A DNA stretch of 64,000 nucleotides from Cyrtodaria siliqua (Eukaryota > Mollusca > Bivalvia > Adapedonta > Hiatellidae): contig JAWPHD010004458.1 of NCBI GenBank assembly GCA_037043455.1, positions 113,501 through 177,500 on the forward strand, given 5' to 3'. A program made the translations under genes and the position numbers. The notes under the pieces are model-generated. The model had not been told where the DNA came from. It saw only the letters and a list, made by a program, of their open reading frames with translations, and did not search any database. Numbering within the stretch: position 1 is the first letter of the stretch; every line of letters begins with the position of its first letter. Shown here piece by piece: positions 23,936 through 35,205 of this stretch.

Positions 23936-26189
23936 TGAAACATAACAGAAATATTGCTCTTGATATCTAGTTGATCCCATCAAAATTGGATAGGAAAGTC
24001 ACGATGAGCATCATGGCTAAAAAACAGAGATTTTTAGCTCTACTGGCCAAGGGCCAGCAGAGCTTATGGGATGCTGTGTTGTCCGTCGTCCGTCGTCTGT
24101 CGTCTGTCTGTCTGTCTGTCTGTCTGTCGTCCGTTAACTTTTCTTCAAACGACTTCTCCTCAGAAACCGCTTGGCTAATTTTGACCAAACTTCACGTGGA
24201 TGGTCCTTAGATGAATGCTTTTTAGATTTGTTAAAATTAGATCAACGCTACATCCAAGATGGCTGCCATTACCATATATGGTCGAAACCTTAAAAAATCT
24301 TCTTCTCCGGAACCGCTGGACAGATTTCAACAGTTTTTCTTTTAAAATGATCGCCAACGCCTAGACTATCAAGTTTGTTCAAATAAAGTCCCCGGGGTCA
24401 AAAATGGCCGTGCCCCGGGGTCCAAAATTTGTATATTGAGGTTTTACATGTTTTTCATATAGACATATAGGAAAAAACTTTAAAAAATCTTCTTCTCTGA
24501 AACCACAAGGCACAGAGCTCTCATATATTACATGTAGCATCAGCTTATGGTCCTCTACTAAGTTTGTTCAAATGGTGACCCTGGGGTCAAATTTCTCCCC
24601 GCCCCAGGGGTCACAGTTTTACATAGACTTATATAGGATTTTTTTTTTAAAAATCTCCTTCTTGGAAACGACAAGAGCCAGAGGTTTGATATTTTGCATT
24701 TACTATAAGCTTATGGTCCTTTACCAAGTTTGTTCAAATAATGACCCTCGGGTCACATTTGGCCCCGCCCCAGGGTCACATGTTTCAGATAGACATGTAT
24801 AGGGAAAAACTTCTCCTCAGAAACCGCTTGGCTAATTTTGATCAAACTTCACATGGATGATCCTTAGATGAATGCTTTTTAGATTTGTTAAAATTAGGTC
24901 AGCGCTACATCCAAGATGGCTGCCATTACCATATATGGTCGAAACCTTAAAAAATCTTCTCCAGAACCGCTGAACAGATTTCAACAGTGTTTCTTTTAAA
25001 ATGATTGCCAACGCCTAGACTATCAAGCTTGTTCAAATAAAGTCCCCGGGGTCAAAAATGGCCGTGTCCCGGGGGTCCAAAGTTTGTATATTGAGGTTTT
25101 GCATGGTTTTCATATAGACATATAGGAAAAAACTTTAAAAAATCTTCTTCTCTGAAACCACAAGGCACAGGATTTTTTTTTTTTAAATCTTCTTCTCGGA
25201 AACTGCAACAGCCAGAGGTTTGATATTTTGCAAATACTATAAGCTTATGGTCCTTTACCAAGTTTGTTCAAATGGTGACCCTCAGGTCACATTTGGCCCC
25301 GCCCCAAGGGTCATATGTTTCACATAGACATGTATAGGGAAAAACTTAAAAAATCTTCTCTGAAACCACAAGGCACAGAGCTCTCATGTATTACATGTAG
25401 CATCAGCTTATGGTCCTTTACTAAGTTTGTTCCAATGGTGACCCTGGGGGCAAATTTGTCCCCGCCCCGGGGGTCACAGTTTTACATAGACTTATATAGG
25501 ATTTTTTTTTAAAAATTCTTCTTCTCGGAAACTGCAACAGCCAGAGGTTTGATATTTTGCATTTACTATAAGCTTATGGTCCTTTACCAAGTTTGTTCAA
25601 ATGGTGACCCTCAGGTCACATTTGGCCCCGCACCAAGGGTCACATGTTTCACATAGACATGTATAGGGAAAAACTTAAAAAATCTTCTCTGAAACTGCAA
25701 GAGCCAGAGGTTTAATATTTTTCATTTGCTATAAGCTTGTGGTCCTCTACCAAGTTTGTTCAAATGGTGACCCAGGGGTCACATTTGGCCAGACCCCGGG
25801 GGTCACAGTTTTACATGGGCTTGTATAGGGAAAAACTGAAAAAAATCTTATCTGGAACCGCATGGCACAGAGCTCTCATGTATTACATGTAGCATCAGCT
25901 TATGGTCATCTACTAAGTTTGTTCAAATGGAGACCCTGGGGTCACATCTGGCCCCGCCCCGGGGCTCACAGTTTTACATAAATGCTTGTATAGGGAAAAA
26001 CTGAAAAAAATCTTCTTCTCTGCAACTGCAAGAGCCAGAGGTTTAATATTTTCCATTTGCTATAAGCTTATGGTCCTTTACCAAGTTTGTCCAAATGGTG
26101 ACCTCAGGTCACATTTGACCCCGCTCCAAGGGTCACATGTTTTACATAGACATGTATAGGGAATCTTTTTTTTATTTTTTTAATATTTT

Positions 26190-27812
26190 TTAGCTCTACT
26201 GATCAGAGATCAGCAGAGCTTATGCCGTGGTGCGGCGTCCGTCGTCCGTCCGTCTGTCCGTCCGTCCGTCCGTCCGTCCGTCTGTCCGTCCGTCTGTCCG
26301 TCCGTTAACTTTTATTTGTAGCGACTACTCCTCTGAAACTACTGGATGGATATTCATAAAACTTTACAGAAATGTTGCCCATGAAGTCTAGTTGATCCTA
26401 GCAAAAATTCATGTTGATGTGAAATCCAAGATGGCCGCCAAAGCTTAAAATAGATTTTTTAAATTCAAGTTTGTAGCGACTACTTCTTGAAAACTATAAG
26501 TGATATTGATATGGGACTTTTTCTAAAATGATCAGCATGACATGATGTTGGTCCTTGTCGAAAATCGTTTTGATTTGAAGTTAAACGTGGCTGCCAGCGG
26601 CCATCTTTGTTTACATAGTGTTATATAATGAAAACTTGTAGCGACTACTCCTCTGAAACTACTTGACAGATTTTCATGAAACTTCACAGGAATGTTGCTC
26701 TTGATGTCTAAATGATCCTAGCAAAATTTCAGGTCGGCCGGAAATTCAAGATGGCCGCCACGGCTAAAAATAAATTTTCAAAATACAAGTTTGTAGCGAC
26801 TACTTCTTGAAAACTATAAGTGATATTGATATGGGACTTTTTCTAAAATGATCAGCATGACATGATGTTGGTCCTTATCAAAAATCGTTTTGATTCGACG
26901 TTAAACGTGGCTGCCAGCGGCCATCTTTGTTTACATAGAGTTATATAGTAAAAACTTGTAGCGACTACTCCTCTGAAACTACTTGGCGGATTTTCATGAA
27001 ACTTTACAGGAATGTTGCTCTTAATGTCTAATTGATCCTAGCAAAATTTCAGGTCGGCGGGAAATTCAAGATGGCCGCCATGGCTAAAAATAGATTTTCA
27101 AAATACAAGTTTGTAGCGACTACTTCTTGAAAACTATAAGTGATATTGATATGGGACTTTTTCTAAATGATCAGCATGACATGATGGTTATCCGAGTCGA
27201 ACATTATTTAGATTTAACATTAAACATGGCTGCCAGTGGCCATCTTTGTTTACATAGAGTTATATAATGAAAACTTGTAGCGACTACTCCTCTGAAACTA
27301 CTTGACGGATTTTCATGAAACTTCACAGAACTGTTGCTCTTGATGTCTAATTGATCCTAGCAAAATTTCAGGTCGGCCGGAAATTCAAGATGGCCGCCAT
27401 GGCTAAAAATAGATTTTCAAAATGCAAGTTTGTAGCGACTACTTCTTGAAAACTATAAGTGATATTGATATGGGACTTTTTCTAAAATGATCAGCATTAC
27501 ATGATGTTGGTCCTTGTCAAAAATCATTTTGATTAGATGTTAAACATGGCTGTCCGCGGCCATCTTTGTTTACATAGAATTATATAATGAAAACTTGTAG
27601 CGACTACTCCTCTGAAACTACTTGACGGATTTTCATGAACTTCACAGGAATGTTGCTCTTGATGTCTAATTGATCCTAGCAAAATATCAGGTCGGCCGGA
27701 AATTCAAGATGGCCGCCACGGCTAAAAATAATTTTTCAAAAAAAAAGTCTGTAGCGACTTCTTCCTGAAATCAAAATCAATCAGTAGAGCTTCAAGGTCA
27801 TTGACCTCTTGT
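26190..27812 (+). mobile_element. Family B element inside family A copy 2
   Basis: The 5' head is the palindrome AGCTCTACTGATCAGAGATC...AGCAGAGCT, then a (GTCC)n/(GTCT)n tract at 26227-26305 and modules of about 310 bp. The 3' end ATCAGTAGAGCTTCAAGGTC with palindrome AGGTCATTGACCT is followed by CTTGT. AGCTCTACTGAT / ATCAGTAGAGCT are subterminal inverted repeats. Confidence 0.8.
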
Positions 27813-27819
27813 TTTTATT

Positions 27820-27915
27820 ATTTTTATGTAATTTTTTTTTATTTTATTTTTTTTATTTTTTTTATTTTTTTAATTTTTTTTGTAATTCTTTTTTTTTTTT
27901 AATTTTTTTTCTTCT
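27820..27915. repeat. T-rich low-complexity tract
   Basis: About 95 bases of (T)nA repeats follow the family B terminus. A similar T/A tract lies at 23320-23435. Confidence 0.8.
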
Positions 27916-28401
27916 ATATTTTGCCTCGTTAATACGGTAGGGCTTTCATTTTTCATCTGATCTTTACCAAACTTTACTAGATTCTTTAGTTATGGCCCTT
28001 GATTTAGTTAAAAAGCTTTTTTTTGACCGAAACTTTCAAAAAAACGTAAATGGCAGTCACTCACTTCATTGATGTTATAAGAGCCGTGTTAGCCAGTAGA
28101 GCGTCCACAGGCCCTCTTGGGCCTCTTGTTAAAATACAAATTTGTAGCAACTACTTCTTGAAAACTATGTGATATTGATACGGGACTTTTTCTAAAATGA
28201 TCAGCATGACATGATGATCGTGTTTTATAGTAAAAACTTATAGCGACTGAAACCACTTGAAGGATTTTCATTTTCATTTATTGTGATAAGTGATTTGTCC
28301 TTCTTCTTATAATCAGATGTTCATATCTGGTCACACAGAGGTTACGAGGGTTGTGACAGGATGAGTAAATTCAAACATTTGTAGTATGTACCTCTATTTC
28401 A

Positions 28402-28612
28402 GCTGAGCGCATACGTGGCCTGGATAGTAAAATCACCGCATCTTAAATGTCTCATCTCACTGCTGCGGGTTGGAATCCCACTGGGTGCTCAGCTTGTCAA
28501 GTGAGAATGTGACAATTCTTACTGATGGCAGGAAAATTGGGATGGTCTGCCTCTACCACAAGAAAATTGACCTAACATGTGCTAAATATCTAGTAAAACA
28601 CTATTCATACAA
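28402..28612 (+). mobile_element. tRNA-derived SINE S1 directly upstream of exon e
   Basis: The B-box-like GGGTTGGAATCCC, the body 'TGACAATTCTTACTGATGGC' and 'GGTCTGCCTCTACCAC' match S1 copies at 2530 and 36250. Its tail ('GTAAAACACTATTCATAC') ends within about 12 bases of the exon e acceptor at 28623. Confidence 0.7.
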
Positions 28613-28623
28613 ATATTTTTCAG

Positions 28624-28767
28624 CCCCACCCCAGTTCCTGCCTGGAGAGAAGTTGACAGGCACCACTGCAGCTTTGGGGAACGATGCAGTTTTCCACTGT
28701 GGCACCAGAAATCACAACGCACACAGTACGCCTCCATCGTGGTTCTTAAACACAGAACCAATTGTTG
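28624..28767 (+). CDS. L1-like gene, exon e: first half of the split Ig domain (Ig4-like)
   Basis: The acceptor is AATATTTTTCAG, just after the tail of a SINE; the donor is GTTG|GTATGT. Length is 144 nt, phase 1-1, residues 160-207. It starts APPQFLPGEKLTG and carries the B-strand cysteine in AALGNDAVFHC (C185) and the C-strand tryptophan in PSWFLNTEPIV (W199), then stops before C'. No second Ig cysteine is present in this exon. The missing half is in exon h at 35730, about 7 kb downstream, and the two LDLa exons lie between. Its A-strand and B-strand pattern resembles Ig4 of neuroglian. Confidence 0.88.
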
Positions 28768-28795
28768 GTATGTATATATGTTTTTACCTCTTTTT

Positions 28796-29905
28796 AGCTC
28801 ACCTGAGGTGAAGGCTGTGATCGCTTTTTGTCCAATCATCGTCATCGTATCTGTTAACTTCTGCTTAAATGATTTCTCGTCATAAACTGCTTGGACAATT
28901 TTAACCAAATTTCACCTGGATGATTCTAACATCAGTGGATGATTCTAACATCAGTGGATGATTCTAACATCAGAGGAAGATTCTAACATCAGTGGATGAT
29001 TCACCTGGATGATTCTAACGTCAGAGGATGATTCTAACATCAGTGGATGATTCTAACTTAAGAGGATGATGCTAACATCAGTGGATGATTCACCTGGATG
29101 ATTCTAACATCAGTGGATGATTCACCTGGATGATTCTAACATCAGTGGATGATTCTAACATCAGAGGATGATTCTAACATCAGTGGATGATTCTAACATC
29201 AGAGGATGATTCTAACATCAGTGAATGATTCTAACATCAGAGGATGATTCTAACATCAGTGGATGATTCACCTGGATGATTCTAACATCAGTGGATGATT
29301 CTAACATCAGAGGTGGATGATTCTAACATCAGTGAATGATTCTAACATCAGAGGATGATTCTAACATCAGTGGATGATTCTAACATCAGTGAATGATTCT
29401 AACATCAGAGGATGATTCTAACATCAGTGGATGATTCACCTGGATGATTCTAACATCAGTGGATGATTCTAACATCAGAGGTGGATGATTCTAACATCAG
29501 TGAATGATTCTAACATCAGAGGATGATTCTAACATCAGTGGATGATTCACCTGGATGATTCTAACATCAGTGGATGATTCTAACATCAGAGGTGGATGAT
29601 TCTAACATCAGAGGATGATTATAACATCAGTGGATGATTCTAACATCAGTGGATGATTCACCTGGACGATTCTAACATCAGTGGATCATTCTAACATCAG
29701 TGGATCATTCTAACATCAGTGGCTTAAGGGATTAAAAAGAGGTGAACCTTATGACCTTTTCTAAAAACAGCCACGACCTAAAAAAAAACATCAAGAATAG
29801 CTGAACAGATTTCGACAGTTTCGTTTATAAATGACTATAAAAATGACTGCACTCAGTGGCGTCCAAAGTTTGTAGAGATTTCATGTATTTTACATAAATG
29901 CTTCA
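28796..29905 (+). mobile_element. Third palindrome-headed element (TAGCTCACCTGAGGTGA) with minisatellite
   Basis: It starts TTTTTAGCTCACCTGAGGTGA, a 5' palindrome of the same type as families A and B, then 'AACTGCTTGGACAATTTTAACC'. The interior from 28915 is a minisatellite. The 3' end was not recognised; the sequence passes into the intron just before exon f. Confidence 0.5.
28915..29725 (+). repeat. 19-20-bp minisatellite
   Basis: About 40 copies of GGATGATTCTAACATCAG with GTGGATG or GAGGATG variants and an occasional 'CACCTGGATGATT' longer unit, which is the ancestral element sequence at 28911. It ends about 235 bp before exon f. Confidence 0.92.
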
Positions 29906-29959
29906 TGTTTCATCAATGCTCCCTCTCTTTATATAATGCATACCTGATGTTTATTGCAG

Positions 29960-30088
29960 GCTGCCCACCGTTCATGTTTGAGTGTACTGCACTAAAGGCT
30001 GATGGCAGTCCTAAGTGTATACCGGCTAACAGACAATGTGACAACTTTCAGGACTGTCCTGATAACAGTGATGAACAGATCTGTTCTG
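29960..30088 (+). CDS. L1-like gene, exon f: LDL-receptor class A domain 1
   Basis: The acceptor is TTTATTGCAG and the donor TCTG|GTACAT. Length is 129 nt, phase 1-1, residues 208-250; it encodes one complete LDLa module. The six cysteines are at 209, 216, 227, 234, 240 and 249, and the acidic calcium-site motif is C-D-N-F-Q-D-C-P-D-N-S-D-E. LDLa modules bind calcium and commonly bind extracellular ligands. Because the exon is symmetric it can be included or skipped without changing frame. Its neighbours on both sides encode the two halves of one Ig domain. LDLa is not part of the canonical L1-family architecture. Confidence 0.92.
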
Positions 30089-31096
30089 GTACATTTTTTA
30101 CATATTTATTTTTCATGTGTTTTGCATGTAAGTCATATTAGGTAATATTAAAAAAGAATGATCTTTTCAGTGCTGTCTAGATGATAATTTTAATGATGAA
30201 TAATTTAATACTTAATATTTAATAGATTGCTTTTGATTTGAGACCAAAATGGATTTTTTTTTTTTATCAGATATCAGAGCAACAGTTAACCTTTGGGAGG
30301 TAATTGGGTATTGCCCCATAGTTTGGGTTTTAATTGGGTATTGGTCAAACTTGAATTGGTTATCATCGATAAATTTCTTAGTCATATGTCAAAATGAATT
30401 ATCCTTCATTTTCATTTTAATAGTTCAAGCGATGTAAGTATGCATTACAGTCAGTTGATTATACACCCGGTCTTGTTATACACCCGCTTTCACAAGGTGA
30501 AGTGGGGGCTATATAGGAATAACCTTGTCCGTAACATCCCGATCCATTGCTTTCCTTGACACAGTTTTGTCCCGTCGCGTTGCATTTTGTCATGTCACGT
30601 TCTGTCCCATAACACATTTTCATAACTTGCATTCCTCCAACAGTTTCGAGTGTTGTTCCTAAACTTCATATACACATAACAACTGATGACCTTACGTCCC
30701 TCTACATCACCCATTGTTGATTGCCTAATTTATAACAAAATTACGGCCCTTTGTTTGACGTAAAATGTAAGCGGAGGTATTCATCACCTTCAGTGATAGT
30801 TCTCATTATTGGTTTTAATTATTTTATGTTGAAAACGGACAAAATATTTGCGATACAAATACCAAAATTCGCATTCATTTGATAAAAAATTGGGTACTTC
30901 ATATTTGGTTTGAGTTTTGGTTAGGTACATTTTCAATGATTTTTAAAAAGAAATGTACACAAATATGCTGTTTATCTGTTAACCTGCAACAACCACTATC
31001 TTTGTTACTTATAATGGGGTGGGTGGGGAAAATAACATATTGGGGAAAAAATGGATTGTTTCATGGAGTAATGGGATTCTTTTTCAAAGAGTTTTT
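30089..31096. other. Intronic DNA, mostly unassigned
   Basis: AT-rich. A palindrome-headed fragment 'CACAAGGTGAAGTGGGGGCTA' begins near 30490 and looks like another short element head. No exon is supported. Confidence 0.45.
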
Positions 31097-31751
31097 GTCT
31101 CGCCCACGAGAGTCGGTAGCAAGACATAGCAGTCACTTTTCCGGCGGCGGCAACGGCGGCGTCCACACTTTAAAACAACTATAACTCCACAATCACTGCT
31201 CCAATTTTTCTGAAACTTTGTCAGATGCTTTGTTGGGTCAATGGACATCACGTAATACTACAATTACCAAGGTCAAGGACATATTTTGCTTTATTTTCCC
31301 AAAACTTAACCTTGGTTAGGTAACCTCAGTTGACTGTATGTGATTGCCTCATTTTCTTTGTTTGATACTCGGTCATATGTATTGTTGGCATTGGTGGACA
31401 TTACTGAATGACAAAAATTAACAAGGTCAAGGTCATATTTTGCTTATTTTCCCCAAACTTAACCTTGGTTAGGTAACTTAACCTCAGTTAACTTTATTGT
31501 CTTTGATACTTGATCATATGTAGTTAGCATTGGTGGAAATCGCTGAACGACAAAAAATATCAAGGTCAAGGTCATGTTTTGCGTTATTTTCCCAAAACTA
31601 CACCCTGGATAACCCACTTAACCTCAGTAACTTAACTTCTTGGTCATATGAATTCTTGTCTTTGGTGGACATCATTTAAGCACAAATTTAATAAAATATT
31701 TCATATGCGGTTTGCCGCGGTGGGCGAGACACCCTCAGACCAAGGTCTTGT
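31097..31751 (+). mobile_element. Helentron-like non-autonomous element (GTCTCGCCCAC family)
   Basis: 5' GTCTCGCCCAC and 3' GTGGGCGAGAC are perfect 11-bp subterminal inverted repeats. The 3' end continues ACCCTCAGACCAAGGTCTTGTT, with the AGACCAAGGTCT palindrome before CTTGT. Three modules share 'CCCAAACTTAACCTTGGTTAG' and 'AAGGTCAAGGTCAT'. Confidence 0.75.
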
Positions 31752-31757
31752 TTAACT

Positions 31758-32285
31758 AGGGCTGTCAGAAAAGCTTGTGGACAAATTATTTTTCAATATA
31801 TCAAACTAGTTACTACACATTGTTGATGAATAACAAATAAATTATTCTATATTACCACCTAGCAACAATCTCCATGACAACTACTGTCGTGGGTATCCAG
31901 CGCAGGTCCTTTATGTGCAATTTAATGCAAAATAAATTTTCTAAATTATTAGTTTAAAATTTTACGCTTTAAGACACGTTAACATTGTATACACTTGTTT
32001 GACATTTAACGTGTGTGTATCACGACAACAGAAATGTTTCTGCTCCTTTGGAGAATATATCGAGAAGGAGTAAAAAAATTCTTCATGAACGTGAAGCCTT
32101 TATACCTGCATTCAGTATAGAACATACAGTAAACTATGTAACTTCCTTATTTGCAAACCTTCGATTGTAAAATTTGGAAAGGTGATCCGTAAAACTTTGA
32201 ACAATTTGGCTATATAGTTAGTTTTAGATTAAAATTGCTGCAACGTTGACAGTCTAATGTGTCCACAAACTCTTCGGACAGCCCT
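31758..32285. mobile_element. TIR element, 528 bp
   Basis: The left AGGGCTGTCAGAAAAGCTTG and right end (…CTCTTCGGACAGCCCT) are inverted copies over about 28 bp including TGTGGACA / TGTCCACA. No open frame and no clear target duplication. Confidence 0.7.
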
Positions 32286-32413
32286 CGTATAATAGGTATA
32301 AACTTACGTTAATATGATGACTCACAAAAGTTGGAAATGACCCCGAAATACTACCACAACCCCAAACTTCAAAAGTCGAGGAAACTTATAAGGTTGTTAA
32401 TACTGGTATATTA

Positions 32414-33709
32414 TTAGCTCTACTGATCAGAGATCAGCAGAGCTTATGCCGTGGTGCGGTGTCCGTCGTCCGTCTGTCCGTCCGTCTGTCCGTCCGTCCG
32501 TTAACTTTTTTTTTGTAGCGACTACTCCTCTGAAACTACTGAATGGATTTTCATGAAACTTTACAGAAATGTTGCCCATGAAGTCTAGTTGATCCTAGCA
32601 AAAATTCATGTAGATGTGAAATCCAAGATGGCCGCCAAATCTAAAAATAGGTTTTTAAAAAACAAGTTTGTAGCGACTACTTCTTGAAAACTCTAAGGGA
32701 TATTGCTATGGGACTTTTTCTAAAATGATCAGCATGACATGATGTTGGTCCTTGTCGAAAATCGTTTTGATTCGACATTAAACATGGCTGCCAGCGGCCA
32801 TCTTTGTTTACATAGAGTTATATAATGAAAACTTGTAGCGACTACTCCTCTGAAACTACTTGACGGATTTTCATGAAACTTCACAGGAATGTTGCTCTTG
32901 ATGACTAATTGATCCTAGCAAAATTTCAGGTCGGCCGGAAATTCAAGATGGCCACCACGGCTAAAAATAGATTTTTAAAAAATAAGTTTGTAGCGACTAC
33001 TTCTTGAAAACTATAAGAGATATTGATATGGGACTTTTTCTAAAATGATCAGGATGACATGATGTTGATCCTTGTCGAAAATCGTTTTGATTCGACGTTA
33101 AACATGGCTGCCAGCGGCCATCTTTGTTTACATAGAGTTATATAATGAAAACTTGTAGCGACTACTCCTCTGAAACTACTTGACGGATTTTCATGAATCT
33201 TCACATGAATGTTGCTCTTGATGTCTAATTGATCCTAGCAAAATTTCAGGTCGGCCGGAAATTCGAGATGGCCGCCACGGCTAAAAATAGATTTTTAAAA
33301 AATAAGTTTGTAGCGACTACTTCTTGAAAACTATAAGAGATATTGATATGGGACTTTTTCTAAAATGATCAGCATGACATGATGGTTATCCGAGTCGAAC
33401 ATTATTTTGATTCGACGTTAAACATGGCTGCCAGTGGCCATCTTTGTTTACATAGAGTTATAAATTGAAAACTTGTAGCGACTACTCGTCTGAAACTACT
33501 TGACGGATTTTCATGAAACTTCACAGGAATGTTGCTCTTGATGTCTTATTGATCCTAGCAAAATTTCAGGTCAGCCGGAAATTCAAGATGGCCGCCACTG
33601 CTAAAAATAGATTTTCAAAAAACATAGATTTTCAAAAAACAAGTTTGTAGCGACTTCTTCCTGAAAACAAAATCAATCAGTAGAGCTTCAAGGTCATTGA
33701 CCTCTTGTT
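32414..33709 (+). mobile_element. Family B element ending at the exon g acceptor
   Basis: Complete head (TAGCTCTACTGATCAGAGAT), (GTCCGTCC)n tract at 32460-32505, four 310-bp modules, and terminus TCAGTAGAGCTTCAAGGTCA...GACCTCTTGTT. The acceptor AG of exon g is at 33720-33721, so the element's CCTCTTGTT end forms part of the pyrimidine tract. Confidence 0.85.
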
Positions 33710-33721
33710 TCTTTACATCAG

Positions 33722-33910
33722 GTAAAATCACCTGTAATGAGGGAATGGTTTTATGTAATGATGTTTGCATAGCCACGGGTGCACCTTGTACTACGAATGC
33801 ATGTGAATATCCAAACTTCACCTGTCGGGACAAAACCGGGTGTCTTCTTGGAGGACAGGTTTGCGACGGTAAAAACGACTGTAAAGATGGGTCTGATGAG
33901 AAAGCTTGCC
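33722..33910 (+). CDS. L1-like gene, exon g: cysteine-rich lead plus LDL-receptor class A domain 2
   Basis: The acceptor is CTTTACATCAG and the donor TGCC|GTAAGT. Length is 189 nt, phase 1-1, residues 251-313. Residues 252-275 carry four cysteines (255, 262, 266, 273), which I cannot assign to a named domain. Residues 278-313 form a second LDLa module with cysteines 278, 285, 291, 298, 304 and 313 and the calcium motif C-D-G-K-N-D-C-K-D-G-S-D-E. N282-F-T is a potential N-glycosylation site. The acceptor lies only about 12 bases after the terminus of a mobile element (32414-33709). Like exon f it is an in-frame cassette. Confidence 0.92.
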
Positions 33911-34153
33911 GTAAGTAAATTAACAGTTTTTAATTTGGACTCACTTTTGTTATCTGAGTAAATAACAGTTGTTAATATGGACTCACTTGGGTTATTTTGA
34001 GTAAAATAACAGTTGTTAATTTAGACTCGATTGTTTTGTCTAAGTAAATAACAGTTGTTGATTTAGAATTACTTGTATTATATAGGTAACATAACAGTTG
34101 TTCATTTGGACTCATTTGTGTTAAATAAAGTTGTTCATTTAGAGTCACTTTTT

Positions 34154-34682
34154 GTGTCGCTTGCATAGCATGGCAGCTACTTAGGTATCACTTTGTCCGT
34201 CGTCTGTCCGTCGTCGTCCACACTTTAACCTGCAACCTAACCTTGGCCATCACTTGACCTATGCTCATGAAACTTCACACACATCTTCATCTAACACAAG
34301 GAATATTGTTACACGTGTCCAATAACTCTGACTTTCATTTTATAAGAGTTACTTGCATTATCTAGGTAAAATAACAGTTATTCACTTGGAATAGCATGGC
34401 AGACACTTAGGGATCATTGTCTGTCATCCGTCCGTCGTCCGTATTCATCCATCACACTTTAAACTGCAACCTAACCTTGGCCATAATTTGAAGTCTTTGA
34501 CCTATGTTCATACAGAACTTAACACATCTTCATCTAAACCCAAGGAATGTAGTTACACATGTCCAATAACTGACTTCCATTTTGGAAGAGTTATGCCCCT
34601 TTTCATAAAACTAACCTGCAACCTAACCAAGCTGAAATAAGCACACGACAGTTGACACGTGTTCCATGGAACACCCTTTTAG
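34154..34682 (+). mobile_element. Helitron-like non-autonomous element
   Basis: 5' GTGTCGCTTGCATAGCATGG, interior with (GTCCGTC) tract and 'CTGCAACCTAACCTTGGCCA' modules. 3' palindrome GTGTTCCATGGAACAC is followed by CCTTTTAG and T. Same family as 3963-4877 and 40019-43164. Confidence 0.7.
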
Positions 34683-34967
34683 TTTATCTTAGGCAAAGAC
34701 TCACTTGTGATTACTTGGGAATGTCATAAAGCCATGTCATAAGTATCGTCTAGCACAACTTAACATCAATAGCATCAAGTTGCCTTTTGACATGTGACAT
34801 GATAACTGTAAAAATAGAATCTTACATACATGCTAAGCTATAATTGAATTCAACTCAAAAGTGATATGAATATTAACAAGCCTTATATCATATCATATTT
34901 GTCAACTTGTTTAATAAATTCAGTAATACGCAAGCACTCATGTAAGAGCTTCTGTGTATATCTTGCA

Positions 34968-35196
34968 GGGGCAGATCCAGGATTTCATGTTCGTAGGGGC
35001 GTAAGTTCCCCAAAAATGGGTTGACAAGCAAAGTAAAAAAGCTTGTGTGCCATCGTTTAGTGGGGCGTAAATATCTTTTTTGGTTTGTTTAACAAGCAGA
35101 AAAAACTTTTAGGGGGTGGGCGTAGGCAGGTGTAAACATACTTGGCCAGGTTTTTGTAGGGGCGCGTGCCGGCTCCGTCCCCCTCTGGATCCGCCC
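34968..35196. mobile_element. TIR fragment with GGGGCAGATCCAGGA ends
   Basis: The left GGGGCAGATCCAGG is inverted at the right as CTCTGGATCCGCCC. The interior has 'GTAGGGGCGTAAG' motifs. Non-coding. Confidence 0.55.
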
Positions 35197-35205
35197 ATGT
35201 TTTGT

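Larger units (their letters stand above)
24031..28130 (+). mobile_element. Family A element, nested copy 2, itself split by family B
   Basis: The head is at 24031 and the terminus CCAGTAGAGCGTCCACAGG ... GGGCCTCTTGTT at about 28087-28130. The (GTCTGTC)n tract is long. Modules match copy 1. A complete family B element (26190-27812) lies inside, followed by T-rich sequence and the A terminus. Confidence 0.7.
20570..28275 (+). mobile_element. Family B Helentron-like composite, host of nested insertions
   Basis: Family B sequence starts near 20571 (TAGCTCTAATGATCTCTGATC) and again as a diverged head at 21401. It continues after each inserted family A element (21717-23935 and 24031-28130). Modules share 'GTAGCGACTACTCCTCTGAAAC', 'AAGATGGCCGCC' and 'CCAGCGGCCATCTTTGTTTA'. 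The host reading resumes exactly at each right junction, so the insertion order can be read. The outer right end fades near 28275. Confidence 0.6.

Noticed and set aside
30249..30437. 62-codon hydrophobic forward frame
   Set aside because: AT-rich intron sequence with Trp/Leu codons by chance, no splice sites in phase with the gene.
32460..32505. GTCCGTCC tracts as independent microsatellites
   Set aside because: They recur at a fixed place after each element head, so they belong to the elements.
29960..33910. LDLa exons as a separate nested gene
   Set aside because: Both are phase 1-1 on the same strand, fit between the flanking exons without frame change, and have no start, stop or signal sequence of their own.
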